This document shows positions 25,649 to 36,501 of a stretch of DNA of 47,541 bases, piece by piece; position 1 is the stretch's first letter, and each line of letters begins with the position of its first letter. The stretch is from Mycobacterium sp. (lineage in GTDB: Bacteria > Actinomycetota > Actinomycetes > Mycobacteriales > Mycobacteriaceae): the NCBI GenBank assembly GCA_025966225.1, contig JAOPVI010000238.1:1-47541 (forward strand), in the 5' to 3' direction. The position numbers and the translations under genes were made by a program. Under the pieces are notes generated by a model. It searched no databases and was not told where the DNA came from. It saw only the letters and a list, made by a program, of their open reading frames with translations.

Positions 25649-25835
25649 ATGACGGACGACCCAACACTCTGGTGGGCGAATGACCCTGTCCTGGAGGAGA
25701 TCCGCCGCCGCAGCCACGCGCGACCGGTTCGATGCCTCGGTATTGAAGGCTCGCAGGGCCGGGTTCTCGTGGAGCGAGCTCGGCGTGTCCAAACAGCAGT
25801 TGCACCGCCGGTTCGGCACACGACAGCAGGGCTGA
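25649..25835 (+). pseudogene. Frameshifted small helix-turn-helix protein
   Basis: Two short frames join into one sensible protein. The first (ATG 25649) reads MTDDPTLWWANDPVLEEIRR; the second (ending TGA 25833-25835) reads DRFDASVLKARRAGFSWSEL followed by GVSKQQLHRRFG. Removing one base near 25728 would give a protein of about 60 residues resembling the small HTH proteins common in mycobacteria. As written it is broken by a 1-base insertion (or 2-base loss). The second frame alone could start at ATG 25680 (51 residues), but would lack the natural N-terminus. Confidence 0.6.
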
Positions 25836-25862
25836 CCGTAGTCAGCCCTGCTGTCGCTGCCA

Positions 25863-28196
25863 CTATGCCGCGACGGCATCCGCCTCGGCTGCCGGCTCGA
25901 GCGCTTGCGCGACGATCTCCGCCACGTCGGTCATTGGTTTGACCGTCAAGGCCGCCAGCACCTCCGCTGGCACGTCGTCCAGGTCCGGCTCGTTGCGTGC
26001 CGGGATGAAAACTGTTGTCAGCCCTGCCCTTTGCGCGGCGAGCAACTTCTGCTTCACTCCACCGATGGGCAGCACCCGGCCATTCAACGTCACCTCGCCC
26101 GTCATGCCGACGTCGGCGCGGACCTTGCGTCCGGTCGCCATCGACACCAGCGCGGTGACCATCGTGACGCCTGCCGAGGGACCGTCCTTGGGGACGGCGC
26201 CCGCCGGCACGTGCACGTGGATCCGACGGTCGAGGGCCTTTGGGTCGACCCCGAGTTCCTCAGCGTGTGAACGCACGAAGGACAACGCGATCTGCGCCGA
26301 CTCCTTCATGACGTCGCCAAGCTGACCGGTCAACTGCAGGCCGGCCTCGCCGTCCGTTGAGCCCGCCTCGATGAACAGCACGTCGCCGCCCAGGCCGGTG
26401 ACGGCCAGCCCGGTCGCCACGCCCGGCACCGCCGTACGCTCTTCGGACTCTGGCGTGAACCGCGGACGACCAAGATAGCCAACGAGATCCGGCTCGTCGA
26501 TGGTCAGCGGTTCCACGCTTGCTGCGAGCTTCGTCGTAGCCTTGCGCATCGCCTTGGCGAGCAACCGTTCGAACTGCCGCACACCTGGTTCGCGGGTGTA
26601 GTCCGCGGCGATCTTGCGCAGCGCCTCGTCGGTCACGGTGACCTCTTCTGGCGTAAGCGCCGCGCGGTCGCGTTGCCGGGGCAACAGGAAGTCGCGGGCG
26701 ATGGCGACCTTGTCGTCCTCGGTGTAGCCGTCGATCTGCACCAGTTCCATCCGGTCCAGCAGCGCCGATGGGATGTTCTCGATGACGTTGGCCGTCGCAA
26801 GGAACACGACGTCGGACAGGTCCAGGTCCAGATCTAGGTAGTGGTCGCGGAACGTGTGGTTCTGCGCCGGGTCGAGCACCTCGAGCAGCGCCGCACTTGG
26901 ATCGCCGCGGTAGTCGGAACCGACCTTATCGATCTCGTCGAGCAGCACAACGGGATTCATCGACCCAGCCTCGCCGATGGCGCGCACCAGGCGTCCCGGC
27001 AGCGCGCCGACGTAGGTGCGCCGGTGGCCACGAATCTCGGCCTCGTCGCGGACGCCACCGAGGGCGACGCGGACGAACTTGCGACCCAGCGCACGAGCCA
27101 CGCTCTCACCGAGCGAGGTCTTGCCAACCCCGGGAGGACCGGCGAGCACCATCACGGCGCCGGAACCCCGGCCGCCGACGACCTGTAGTCCGCGCTGGGA
27201 ACGACGGGCCCGCACGGCGAGGTACTCGACGATGCGGTCCTTCACGTCGTCCAGCCCGTGGTGGTCGGCGTCGAGGATCTCCCGGGCCGCCTTCAGGTCG
27301 GTGGAGTCCTCGGTGGTCACGTTCCACGGCAGGTCGAGCACGGTGTCGAGCCAGGTCCGGATCCAGCCGCCCTCGGGGCTCTGCTCACTGGAGCGTTCCA
27401 GCTTGCCGACCTCGCGCATCGCGGCCTCGCGGACCTTGTCGGGCAGGTCGGCTTCCTCGACGCGGGCCCGGTAGTCGTCGGACCCGTCGGGTTCGCCCTC
27501 ACCGAGTTCCTTGCGGATCGCGGCCAGCTGCTGGCGCAGCAGGAATTCCTTCTGCGTCTTCTCCATGCCGGAGCGCACGTCGTCGGCGATCTTGTCGTTG
27601 ACCTCGACCTCGGCCAGGAGATCGCCCGTCCACGCGATCAGGCTGCGCAGCCGTCCTGCGACCTCTTCGGTCTCCAGCAGCCCGCGCTTCTGCACGTCGG
27701 TCAGGTATGACGCGTAGCCGGCGGTGTCGGCCAGCGCGCCCGGGTCGGTGATCTTGTTGACCACGTCGACGATCTGCCAGGCCTCCCGGCGCTGCAGCAT
27801 CGCCAACAGCAGTTTCTTGTATTCGCCCGCAAGCGCCTTCGTGTCGTCGTCGACGGCGACGTCGGCGACCTCGGTCACCTCGACCCAGAGCGCAGCACCT
27901 GGTCCTGTGGTCCCGGCGCCGATGTGGGCCCGGCGCTCACCACGCACGACGGCGGCGGCTCCGCCACCGGCGACGCGGCCGACCTGCACGATCGACGCGA
28001 TGACGCCGTAGGTGGGGTAGCGGTCATCGAGCCTGGGCGCGATCAGCAGCTTGCCGGTTTCGCTGGCTTGAGCAGCGTCGACGGCAACGCGGGCGGCGTC
28101 GTCGAGTTCGACGGGCACCACCATTCCTGGCAGCACGATCGGCTCACTGACGAAAAGGATGGGCACAGCACTGCGTGCTGCATTGGCTTCAGCCAT
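25863..28196 (-). CDS. lon: ATP-dependent protease Lon
   Basis: A 777-residue homo-oligomeric AAA+ serine protease for misfolded and regulatory proteins. N-terminal LON substrate domain (1-200), central helical region, Walker A GPPGVGKT (353-360), Walker B VVLLDE (416-421), a conserved [10 protein letters not shown] sensor region, and the protease domain with the Ser674/Lys717 dyad ([17 protein letters not shown]). Full length for actinobacteria. The start ATG at 28196 has a textbook GGAGG site. A HAIR-like HspR box lies 14-34 bases upstream. Lon is absent from M. tuberculosis but present in environmental mycobacteria, from general knowledge. Confidence 0.97.
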   Translation of the reverse strand: MAEANAARSAVPILFVSEPIVLPGMVVPVELDDAARVAVDAAQASETGKLLIAPRLDDRYPTYGVIASIVQVGRVAGGGAAAVVRGERRAHIGAGTTGPGAALWVEVTEVADVAVDDDTKALAGEYKKLLLAMLQRREAWQIVDVVNKITDPGALADTAGYASYLTDVQKRGLLETEEVAGRLRSLIAWTGDLLAEVEVNDKIADDVRSGMEKTQKEFLLRQQLAAIRKELGEGEPDGSDDYRARVEEADLPDKVREAAMREVGKLERSSEQSPEGGWIRTWLDTVLDLPWNVTTEDSTDLKAAREILDADHHGLDDVKDRIVEYLAVRARRSQRGLQVVGGRGSGAVMVLAGPPGVGKTSLGESVARALGRKFVRVALGGVRDEAEIRGHRRTYVGALPGRLVRAIGEAGSMNPVVLLDEIDKVGSDYRGDPSAALLEVLDPAQNHTFRDHYLDLDLDLSDVVFLATANVIENIPSALLDRMELVQIDGYTEDDKVAIARDFLLPRQRDRAALTPEEVTVTDEALRKIAADYTREPGVRQFERLLAKAMRKATTKLAASVEPLTIDEPDLVGYLGRPRFTPESEERTAVPGVATGLAVTGLGGDVLFIEAGSTDGEAGLQLTGQLGDVMKESAQIALSFVRSHAEELGVDPKALDRRIHVHVPAGAVPKDGPSAGVTMVTALVSMATGRKVRADVGMTGEVTLNGRVLPIGGVKQKLLAAQRAGLTTVFIPARNEPDLDDVPAEVLAALTVKPMTDVAEIVAQALEPAAEADAVAA

Positions 28197-28209
28197 CAGT
28201 CCTCCAAAG

Positions 28210-28230
28210 TTGATACTGAAGCGCTCAACC
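28210..28230. promoter_or_regulatory. HAIR-like (HspR) box upstream of lon
   Basis: GTTGATA-CTGAAGC-GCTCAAC (28210-28230) has the 7-7-7 layout of the HspR-binding HAIR box (CTTGAGT-N7-ACTCAAG); the core TTGA and CTCAA bases match. It starts 14 bases upstream of the lon ATG, next to the ribosome site. HspR controls lon in some actinobacteria, so the site is credible but imperfect. Confidence 0.4.
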
Positions 28231-28256
28231 TTGGCGGGGTCGGGTTTGTTCCCTCG

Positions 28257-28889
28257 TCATCCCGCCGCGGGTGCCGGAGCCAGCTGCGCGCGCCGCGTGA
28301 CGATGATGGTGGCCAACACCAGTAGCCCGAGGATGGGCAACGTGATCGCCGAGTTCACGCCGTTGGCGACGTCGACGGAGACGTTGGCGATCGCCACGAG
28401 ACGGACAGCGACCTCGAGGAGCAGGCCGATTCCCCACATCGCCGACAGCTGAATGTGGATCCGCCGGCGACGGCGCGCCTCGACGGGATCGGACACTTCC
28501 GAATCGGGTACCCGAAACCGTTCGCCGACGACCTGGGTGAGCGGGGTGCCGATCACACAACTGCCAAGGAAGATGAGTCCGCCGAGGCCGTTGACCAGGG
28601 TGTTGCCCACCAGGATGAGCTTGGGGTCGGTCGTCGCAAGTCCGACGGCGAGGCTCAGCCCGAAGGTCAGAAGCAGATAGCCGGCGAAGGGGTCGAGTCG
28701 GCGACTCTTCAGTGCGCCGTAGCAGACCCGCAGGCCAGACAGCACCGTCGCGGACAGAAGCGCTACGTACTCGGACGTCCCGGCGGCGCGCAGCCCGTAG
28801 TAGGCCACCAGCGGGGGTGCGATGTCGAGCAGCAGGGTGATGAGGAGGGGACGCATGGACCGGGGCTGGTCAGGGGCCGGTTCGCTCAC
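28257..28889 (-). CDS. VC0807-family integral membrane protein
   Basis: About 210 residues with five or six hydrophobic helices (LLITLLLDIAPPLVAYYGLR; YLLLTFGLSLAVGLA; GLGGLIFLGSCVIGTPL; GIGLLLEVAVRLVAI; LPILGLLVLATIIV). The pattern is like the VC0807 family; function unknown. The start is taken as GTG 28889; ATG 28856 gives a shorter form and GTG 28895 is also possible. Its stop is 60 bases upstream of the lon start, same strand; divergent from the quinone reductase gene. Confidence 0.72.
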   Translation of the reverse strand: MSEPAPDQPRSMRPLLITLLLDIAPPLVAYYGLRAAGTSEYVALLSATVLSGLRVCYGALKSRRLDPFAGYLLLTFGLSLAVGLATTDPKLILVGNTLVNGLGGLIFLGSCVIGTPLTQVVGERFRVPDSEVSDPVEARRRRRIHIQLSAMWGIGLLLEVAVRLVAIANVSVDVANGVNSAITLPILGLLVLATIIVTRRAQLAPAPAAG

Positions 28890-28965
28890 CTGAACGACAC
28901 TATGGATGTCGGCTGACGGCTTCCTGTGAGGGAATACCCGTGTCCACCTTCCTGTCGTAGCTCTC

Positions 28966-29895
28966 ATGACCAAAGCCGTTCAGTTCGACGAGTACGGAGA
29001 CATCGACGTTCTCGAGGTGCGCGACGTACCCCGCCCGGTTCCGTCCGGCGGCGAGGTGCTCGTCGAGGTGAAGGCCGCTGGTATCAACCCCGGCGAGGCG
29101 GCGATTCGACGCGGCGCCATGCACGACCGATGGCCCGCAACGTTCCCGTCGGGTGAGGGCAGTGACCTGGCGGGGGTGGTCGCCGAATTGGGCAGCGGAG
29201 TAACGGAATTCGCAGTCGGCGACGAGGTGCTCGGATACTCACTGACGCGCTCCAGCCACGCCGAGTTCGTGACCGTACCGGCGGAGCAGCTCACGCCGAA
29301 GCCCGCCGCGGTGCCGTGGGAGGTGGCCGGCGGCTTGTACGTCGCGGGCGCGACGGCGTACGCCGCGGTGCGGTCGGTCCAACTCGCCGCCGGGGACGTC
29401 GTCGCGGTGTCCGGTGCCGCCGGCGGAGTGGGGGCCATCGCCATCCAGCTCGCGAAGCGTGCCGGCGCAACGGTGCTCGGCGTTGCGGGGCCCTCGAACG
29501 ACGAGTGGCTGTCGGCCCACGGCGTGATTCCCGTCAACTACGGTGACGACCTGGCCGCCCGGTTGCGGGCCGCGGCGCACACCGGCGTGGTCGATGCCTT
29601 CCTCGACCTCTTCGGTGGTGGTTACGTGCAACTCGCCGTCGAAGAGTTGGAAGTTTCGCCCGACCGGGTGGACACGATCATCGACTTCGCCGCGGTCGAG
29701 CGGTTCGGCGTGAAGTCGGAGGGCAGCTCCGAGGCGACCAACGCCGCCGTCTTGGCGGAGCTGGCGGGGCTGATCGCGTCGGGCGAGTTGGAGGTTCCGA
29801 TCGCCAGAGTCTTCCCACTCGAGGAGGTTCGAAATGCCTACCGCGAACTCGAGGAACGCCACACCCGCGGCAAGCTGATCTTGAGCATGCAATGA
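28966..29895 (+). CDS. Zinc-independent quinone oxidoreductase (MDR/zeta-crystallin type)
   Basis: A 309-residue NADPH-dependent reductase of the medium-chain dehydrogenase superfamily. It has the GroES-like front, then the cofactor fold VSGAAGGVGAIAIQLAKRAG. The zinc ligands of alcohol dehydrogenases are absent, as in quinone reductases. Begins at ATG 28966 and its stop TGA overlaps the ATG of the next SDR gene (ATGA), so both are made together. Likely a detoxifying or carbonyl-reducing pair; substrate unknown. Confidence 0.92.
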   Translation: MTKAVQFDEYGDIDVLEVRDVPRPVPSGGEVLVEVKAAGINPGEAAIRRGAMHDRWPATFPSGEGSDLAGVVAELGSGVTEFAVGDEVLGYSLTRSSHAEFVTVPAEQLTPKPAAVPWEVAGGLYVAGATAYAAVRSVQLAAGDVVAVSGAAGGVGAIAIQLAKRAGATVLGVAGPSNDEWLSAHGVIPVNYGDDLAARLRAAAHTGVVDAFLDLFGGGYVQLAVEELEVSPDRVDTIIDFAAVERFGVKSEGSSEATNAAVLAELAGLIASGELEVPIARVFPLEEVRNAYRELEERHTRGKLILSMQ

Positions 29896-30635
29896 CAATC
29901 TCGTTGGCGGGCAAGGTCATCGCGATCACTGGAGCCAGCAGCGGCATCGGGGAGGCGACCGCCCGGCTGCTCGCCGAGCGCGGCGCCACCGTGGCCATCG
30001 GTGCGCGCCGGATGGAACGCCTGGAACTGCTCGCCGGCGAATTGCGCGCGCACGGAACGGGGGTGCTCGTCGACACCACCGACGTCACCCGTGGCGAAGA
30101 CGTGGAGCGGCTGGTCGGCCGCACCGTGGACGAGTTCGGCAGGCTCGACGTCCTCGTCTCCAACGCCGGGATCAGCAAGATCGGACCGGTCGCTGACGTC
30201 GACGTCGAGGGCTGGAGCGCGATGATCGACGTCAATCTGCGGGGAGTGCTGCACGGCATCGCCGCGGCGATGCCGGTGTTTCGGCGCCAGGGTAGCGGCC
30301 ACTTCGTGACGACGGTCTCGACGGCGGGACTCAAGATCGTGCCAGACATGGCGGTCTACGCGGCCACGAAGAACGCGGTCCGCACCGTCATGGAGGCACT
30401 GCGCCAGGAGTCGACCGACGGCGTCGTGCGAACGACGTCGATCTCGCCGGGATACGTCCGCACCGAACTCGGCGACTCCATCGACGATCCGGCCCTGCGC
30501 GCTCGAATCAGCAAGGGCATGGACGAATTCGGCCTCCCCGCCGAAGCCGTCGCCAGAGCGATCGCCTTCGCCATCGAACAACCGCATGACGTCGAGATCG
30601 GCGACATCACGATCCGTCCGACCGTTCAGGGTTGA
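29892..30635 (+). CDS. Short-chain dehydrogenase/reductase (classical, intact active site)
   Basis: A 247-residue classical SDR. Visible are TGASSGIG (cofactor), the NAG motif (SNAGI), an active-site Ser in TTVSTAG, and YAATK with both Tyr and Lys. It is coupled to the quinone reductase by a four-base ATGA overlap. Its end is followed at once by the convergent remnant of an M50-like gene, whose stop codon lies inside this gene (30626-30628). Confidence 0.93.
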   Translation: MTISLAGKVIAITGASSGIGEATARLLAERGATVAIGARRMERLELLAGELRAHGTGVLVDTTDVTRGEDVERLVGRTVDEFGRLDVLVSNAGISKIGPVADVDVEGWSAMIDVNLRGVLHGIAAAMPVFRRQGSGHFVTTVSTAGLKIVPDMAVYAATKNAVRTVMEALRQESTDGVVRTTSISPGYVRTELGDSIDDPALRARISKGMDEFGLPAEAVARAIAFAIEQPHDVEIGDITIRPTVQG

Positions 30636-31222
30636 CCGGCCTGCTTAGCGCCCAACACGATTCGTCGCCAATTGACCAGGATGACGACCGGTATGAGGTA
30701 CGCGCGATGAACAGGGTCGTGACTGCGCTGCCATCCTCGAGCAGTCCAGGAGTGGCGAAGTAGCCCTGATCCAGGGTCTGACATCGCCGTCCGAAGCGGC
30801 CACCCGGATGGGGACGTAGTCGTAGAGGTTCGCGAGCTGCATGAACAGGAACCAGAACGCGAGGTACGTGATGGATGGACTGCTACTGGCCCGCCACCAC
30901 GGCAGCCCGAACCTGGCCGCTAGGTACAACAGCCCGTTGGTTCCCGGACCGGCGATCATGGCGATCGCAACCGCCAGCCCGTGTACGCCGGCATATGCGA
31001 ACTCATAGTCGATCTTCTCGCCGATGTTGTATAGCAGCAACGCATTTCCGATTCCGCCGCCACCCCAATGGATGCCCAGAGGTCGGCCTTGATACCGGTC
31101 ACCCAGGCCGCAAATGAATGCACGAACTCATGCGGAAGTGCCGCCGCGTAGTGCGCCAGGAGCACGAATACCGGCGTCCTTGCGACGAGCAGCCACGTCG
31201 GTCGCGTCGTCAGATCTGCACG
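30626..31222 (-). pseudogene. Multiply frameshifted M50-like membrane metalloprotease remnant
   Basis: Coding-like sequence runs through three minus-strand frames. First, PTWLLVARTPVFVLLAHY followed by ALPHEFVHSF, with an HExxH zinc motif at 31118-31132; then, after a break near 31075, HWGGGGIGNALLLYNIGEK and several hydrophobic helices; then breaks near 30780 and 30705 lead to LIPVVILVNWRR and a stop TGA at 30626-30628. One-base losses at the three points would restore a single protein. No ATG/GTG/TTG start lies before the first segment, since an in-frame TAG stands at 31223-31225. It is therefore a decayed gene unless these are assembly errors. Confidence 0.65.
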
Positions 31223-31300
31223 CTAGCCCGTCACGAGCTCCCCGTGCGGAACACCCGAATGGGCGATGACGGCCGGCCATCATCCGAGTATGAATCCCTG

Positions 31301-32586
31301 ATGTCCCCTTGGCGGTTCCGCGATTTTCACGACGAAGACCTGGGTCAGGCGATCTCGATCTGGGAGCAGAATCGGCTGCCTGGTGAGCCGGCGCCGGCTT
31401 TCGGGGTATCGGAGGTGGTGACGGCGGCTCGAGGTGGCCAGCCGTGCGTCGTCGCGGTCGTGGGCGACCAACTGGTCGGCCTGGCCGGGGGCGTGGTTCA
31501 TGGCGAACGGGCGTGGATCACGATGGTTGCGCTGAGCAGCCGCTGGCGCGATCGCGGCATCGGCAGCGCGCTGCTGGGCGAGTTGGAGCAACGGCTGCGG
31601 GTCGCCGGGGCACGCCGCATCACCGCGCTGCTGCCCGTGAAGGCGACGGGTCCGACGGCGCTGCTCAACTCCGACTACGAAGAACGCACGGGACTGAGCT
31701 ACTTCGAGAAGGTGGATCATCTTGGTGCATCGGATGCCGGCCTGCTGTCCGCGCTGGGCGCCCAGGTGATCCCACGGGGCCACTGGAACGCCTTGGCCGG
31801 GATGGAAACCGAGAAACGGGTCATCGAGCGACGCATCATGCTACCGCTCGTCGAACCCAATGTTGCTGCGGAGTATGGGGTTTCGCCGCCCAAGGCGGTA
31901 ATCCTGTTCGGACCACCCGGTACCGGGAAGACCAGCTTCGCCAAGGCGATCGCCGGTCGACTGGGCTGGCCGTTCGTCGAGTTGTTTCCGTCGCGGCTGG
32001 CTACCCCTGAAGTGGCCATGGCGGGCGCGTTGCGCGAGGCTTTCGGGACGTTGGCGGACCTCGATTCGGTCCTGGTCTTCATCGACGAGGTCGAGGAGGT
32101 CGCCGGTTCCGCTCCGGTGTACCAACGGATCCCGCGCATGGCGTGACGAACGAACTACTCAAACTCATTCCGTCATTTCGCCAGCACGGCGACCGGTTGC
32201 TCGTGTGTGCGACCAACTCGGTCCGGTCGTTGGATTCGGCGATCCTGCGGCCGGGGCGATTCGACTACGTCATTCCGGTCGGTCCGCCGGATGCCGCGGC
32301 ACGGGCGGCGATCTGGGAACGGTATCTCGTCACCGCCACGTCCTCATCCATCCCGATTGACATCGCCCAGTTGGTCGACGCGAGCGCGATGTTCACGCCC
32401 GCCGACATCGAATTCGCAGCGCGCAAGGGTGCCCAGGCGGCGTTCGAGCGGGAGCTTGCATTCCGGCGTGGCGAGCCTGCCCGAACCGAGGACTACCTCA
32501 CCGCCATCGCCGACACCCGCCCGACGTTGACCGAGGCGATGATCGCGGAGTTCGAGGAGGACATCGCACATCGCACCCGACTGTGA
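31301..32586 (+). pseudogene. Frameshifted GNAT acetyltransferase-AAA ATPase fusion
   Basis: Two frames describe one protein of about 427 residues. The first (ATG 31301 to 32146) holds an N-terminal GNAT domain (acetyl-CoA motif RDRGIGSALLGEL, 83-95) and an AAA ATPase with Walker A GPPGTGKT (204-211) and Walker B VLVFIDE (257-263). It breaks near 32105-32112, where one base is missing; the alternative frame reads SGVPTDPAHGVTNELLKLIP straight into the second part (to 32586), which carries sensor 1 (LLVCATNS), the Arg-rich SRH-like LRPGRFD and the C-terminal lid. A single added base would repair it. No slippery heptamer for programmed frameshifting is visible. Confidence 0.75.
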
Positions 32587-32592
32587 ACAGTA

Positions 32593-32628
32593 AGGAGCCT
32601 GCCGCCCAGGGGGTGACGGCAGGCTCCT
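32593..32628. terminator. Strong bidirectional terminator between convergent genes
   Basis: AGGAGCCTGCCG (32593-32604) and CGGCAGGCTCCT (32617-32628) form a perfect 12-bp stem with a 12-base loop. It begins 7 bases after the AAA gene and ends 12 bases before the antigen 85 stop, so it can serve both strands. It has no long T-run, as usual for high-GC actinobacteria. Confidence 0.85.
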
Positions 32629-32639
32629 GGTCTTTGGTG

Positions 32640-33695
<1,056 letters not shown>

Positions 33696-33859
33696 TTAGT
33701 GAATCACGTCCATGTGGTTCATTCCCGGTGTCAACGCCGATCTGTGACGTCGCATTTGGCTAACGATCAGGACTCGGCGCAGAGACCTGAAGGGCCGCTG
33801 GAAGGCCGATCTCCGGTGTGACCTGTGTGAATAAAGTGATTGTTGGGACTGGCCACGAC

Positions 33860-35092
33860 CTACGAAACGCGTGGCGCCAACCGCTGTAACTGAGTCACGT
33901 GACGCGGCGCCAATTCGTCCAAACTCGTCACCCCGAGGAGCCTCATGGTGCGGTTCACCTGCGACGACAGGATCTCAATGGCCCGCTCGACACCCGCCTC
34001 ACCACCGGCCATCAATCCGTACAGGTAGGCGCGCCCGACCAAAGTGAACCGCGCTCCGAGCGCGACCGCGGCGACGATGTCGGCACCCGACATGATCCCG
34101 GTGTCCAGCAAAATCTCGCAGCTCCCACCTAGCTCGCGCGCGACGGACGGCAGCAGGTGGAACGGAACGGGTGCACGGTCCAGTTGGCGACCGCCGTGAT
34201 TGGACAACACCAGCCCGTCCACCCCGAGCTCGGCCACCGCCCTGGCATCGTCGAGCGTCTGAATACCCTTTACCACCAACTTATTCGGCCACTGCGACTT
34301 GATCCACGCCAGGTCGTCGAAGGTGACAGTTGGATCGAACGCCGTGTCGAGGTACTCGGCGACGGTCCCTGGCCAGCGGTCTAGCGACGCGAAAGACAGT
34401 GGCTCCGTTGATAATAAGTCGAACCACCACCGCAGATGTGGAGCTGCGTCGAGCACGGTACGCAAGGTCAACGTGGGCGGAATGGACATGCCGTTGCGCG
34501 TGTCGCGCAACCGCGCGCCCGCAACGGGCACGTCGACGGTCACCAGCAGCGTGTCGTAACCCGCCGCGGCTGCGCGCTCGACCAACGCCATGGACCGGTC
34601 GCGGTCCTTCCACATGTACAGCTGGAACCAATTGCGGCCACTCGGGTTTGCCGCTCGCACCTCTTCGATCGAGGACGTACCCAGTGTTGAGAGCGAGAAC
34701 GGAATCCCGTGGCGCGCAGCGACCCGCGCTCCTGCCAGCTCGCCCTCGGTCTGCATCAGGCGCGTGAAGCCCGTCGGCGCGATGCCGAATGGCAACTCGA
34801 CTCGGTCCCCGAGCACCTGCCTGCCGGTGTCTACCGCGGCGACGTCGCGCAGGATGGTCGGATGGAACTCGATGTCGCGGAACGCTTGTCGCGCCCGGCT
34901 CAGCGAAAGCTCTTCCTCGGCCGCACCGTCGGTGTAGTCGAACGCGGCCCTGGGGGTGCGCCGCTTGGCCAGTGTGCGGAGGTCTTCGATGGTCAGCGCC
35001 TTCGACAGGCGTCGTGCAGTCGCATCCAACTGGGGCCTACGGAACCCAATCAGTGGCGCCAGTTCGCGTGGCCGCGGTACGCGTCGCCTCAT
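33860..35092 (-). CDS. lldD: L-lactate dehydrogenase (FMN-dependent alpha-hydroxy-acid oxidising enzyme), LldD2-like
   Basis: A 410-residue FMN TIM-barrel enzyme of the lactate/glycolate oxidase family that oxidises L-lactate to pyruvate at the membrane. It has the catalytic His299 in SNHGGRQLD (297-305), the substrate-side WFQLYMW block, FMN-binding PFGIAPTGF, and a C-terminal [13 protein letters not shown] phosphate-binding segment. Length matches Rv1872c (lldD2). Starts at ATG 35092 in an ATGA overlap with the stop of the MscS-type channel gene, so it is expressed with that gene and the cyclase. That coupling is unusual for this enzyme. Confidence 0.9.
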   Translation of the reverse strand: MRRRVPRPRELAPLIGFRRPQLDATARRLSKALTIEDLRTLAKRRTPRAAFDYTDGAAEEELSLSRARQAFRDIEFHPTILRDVAAVDTGRQVLGDRVELPFGIAPTGFTRLMQTEGELAGARVAARHGIPFSLSTLGTSSIEEVRAANPSGRNWFQLYMWKDRDRSMALVERAAAAGYDTLLVTVDVPVAGARLRDTRNGMSIPPTLTLRTVLDAAPHLRWWFDLLSTEPLSFASLDRWPGTVAEYLDTAFDPTVTFDDLAWIKSQWPNKLVVKGIQTLDDARAVAELGVDGLVLSNHGGRQLDRAPVPFHLLPSVARELGGSCEILLDTGIMSGADIVAAVALGARFTLVGRAYLYGLMAGGEAGVERAIEILSSQVNRTMRLLGVTSLDELAPRHVTQLQRLAPRVS

Positions 35093-36501
35093 CTCGTCTC
35101 CCTATCGCCGGCCGCGGCGAGTGCGCGCAACACGTCTTCGTGTCGCTCTTCGATGGTGCGGCCGATCTCCTGTAGCAGCAGCGGCTTTCGCAACACCAGC
35201 TCCTCCATGTGCTCACGCTCGATCTGCAGCACCGTGACCTCGTCGACGGCGTAGGCACCCGAGGTCACCGGCTCGCGAGTCAACGCGGTCGAACCGATGA
35301 AGTCACCCTCCTCGACGATGCGCACCGGCACCATTGCCCCATCCCCGGCCTTGGCGATGAGTCGTACCCGGCCGTTGACGATGAACGTCATGCGTTTGGG
35401 GATCTGGCCGGGGGACTGGATGGTTTCGTCGGCGCCATAGCGGGTGATTCGCGAGTTGGGGAGCAGTTCCTGCTGTTCGGCCTCGCTCAGCCGGAGCGTC
35501 GGCGCGAGGATCCGCAGCGCCGTCGCCGCACGTTCCGACGTGGCGAAGTCGTCGTCGGCCTCGTCGAGATGCAACCCGACGCGCCGAGCTGCGTACCAGG
35601 CCCACCGCAGGAAGGTCGCCCTGGCCCGGCCGCCGTCAGCGGGGGAGCGCAGCGGAATCGAGGTCTTGTACTCACCGGCGCCGGCCACCACGGTGGACGG
35701 CGCCGCACCGGGGCGCAGATTGGGCAGGGTAGCCGCCACCCCGACGAGCATTCGGCACACGTCGTCGGGAGGATCGTTCTGGCCGAACAGGGTGACCACC
35801 GAGATCGAGTGCTCGCCGGGAGGTCGGCTCAGGTTGGCGAACGACGCCCCTGCCAGTACCGAGTTCGGGATGATCTGCAATCCGCTGCCGGTGTCGATGT
35901 GCGTGGCACGCCAGTTCACCTCGACGACCCGGCCCCGCGCCGACGGGGTGTCCACCCAGTCCCCGAGTTGGAACGGCTGCTCGAACAGCAGCAGCAGTCC
36001 GGAGATGATCTGGCCCACCGAGTTCTGCAGCGTCAGGCCGAGCACGATCGACGTGATGCCGAGCGCGGTGAACAGACCTCCGACGTTGGCACCCCAGATG
36101 TAGGAGAAGATGATCGCGAGCCCGATCGCGATCACGAGGAACCGCGCCACGTCGAGGAAGATCGATGGAATCCGCTTGCGCCAGGAGCCATCCGGCGCGC
36201 CCTGGAATAGCGTGGCGTTGAGTCCGGACAGCACCAGCACCAGCAGCACGAAGCCGAGCACGGTCGACACGATGCGGACCGGCGTGGCTTCTGCCGAGAC
36301 CTGGGTGGCCTTGACGAGGAGCAAGAGCAGCGCCGTCAGCGGCAGGATGTAGTTGCGCACCAGGCCGATTGGCCGAGCCAATGCACTGCCCCGCCTCGTC
36401 AGCGCGGCCCGCACCTCGGTGAGGATCACCAACGCGACCGGCAGGCCGATCGCCACGCCGACAGCCCAGTAGAACCAGGACGAATCCACCACGCGCGTCA
36501 C
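35089..36501 (-). CDS. MscS-type mechanosensitive channel with C-terminal cyclic-nucleotide-binding-like domain (Rv2434c-like)
   Basis: A 470-residue membrane protein. Five hydrophobic segments (about 10-28, 48-66, 77-95, 115-136, 140-174) end in the MscS pore/beta-domain motif [20 protein letters not shown]. Residues 330-460 fold like a CNB domain. Its phosphate-binding cassette ([18 protein letters not shown], 398-415) lacks the Glu after GDFIG (Ser) and the Arg in the PR-A position, so normal cAMP binding is unlikely. Starts with GTG 36501 in a GTGA overlap with the cyclase stop. The open frame extends to 36678 but that part lies inside the cyclase gene. Same pairing as M. tuberculosis Rv2434c with Rv2435c. 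Confidence 0.9.
   Translation of the reverse strand: MTRVVDSSWFYWAVGVAIGLPVALVILTEVRAALTRRGSALARPIGLVRNYILPLTALLLLLVKATQVSAEATPVRIVSTVLGFVLLVLVLSGLNATLFQGAPDGSWRKRIPSIFLDVARFLVIAIGLAIIFSYIWGANVGGLFTALGITSIVLGLTLQNSVGQIISGLLLLFEQPFQLGDWVDTPSARGRVVEVNWRATHIDTGSGLQIIPNSVLAGASFANLSRPPGEHSISVVTLFGQNDPPDDVCRMLVGVAATLPNLRPGAAPSTVVAGAGEYKTSIPLRSPADGGRARATFLRWAWYAARRVGLHLDEADDDFATSERAATALRILAPTLRLSEAEQQELLPNSRITRYGADETIQSPGQIPKRMTFIVNGRVRLIAKAGDGAMVPVRIVEEGDFIGSTALTREPVTSGAYAVDEVTVLQIEREHMEELVLRKPLLLQEIGRTIEERHEDVLRALAAAGDRETR

Noticed and set aside
32100-32150. Programmed -1 frameshift in the GNAT-AAA gene
   Set aside because: No slippery heptamer or downstream hairpin seen; simple base loss is more likely.
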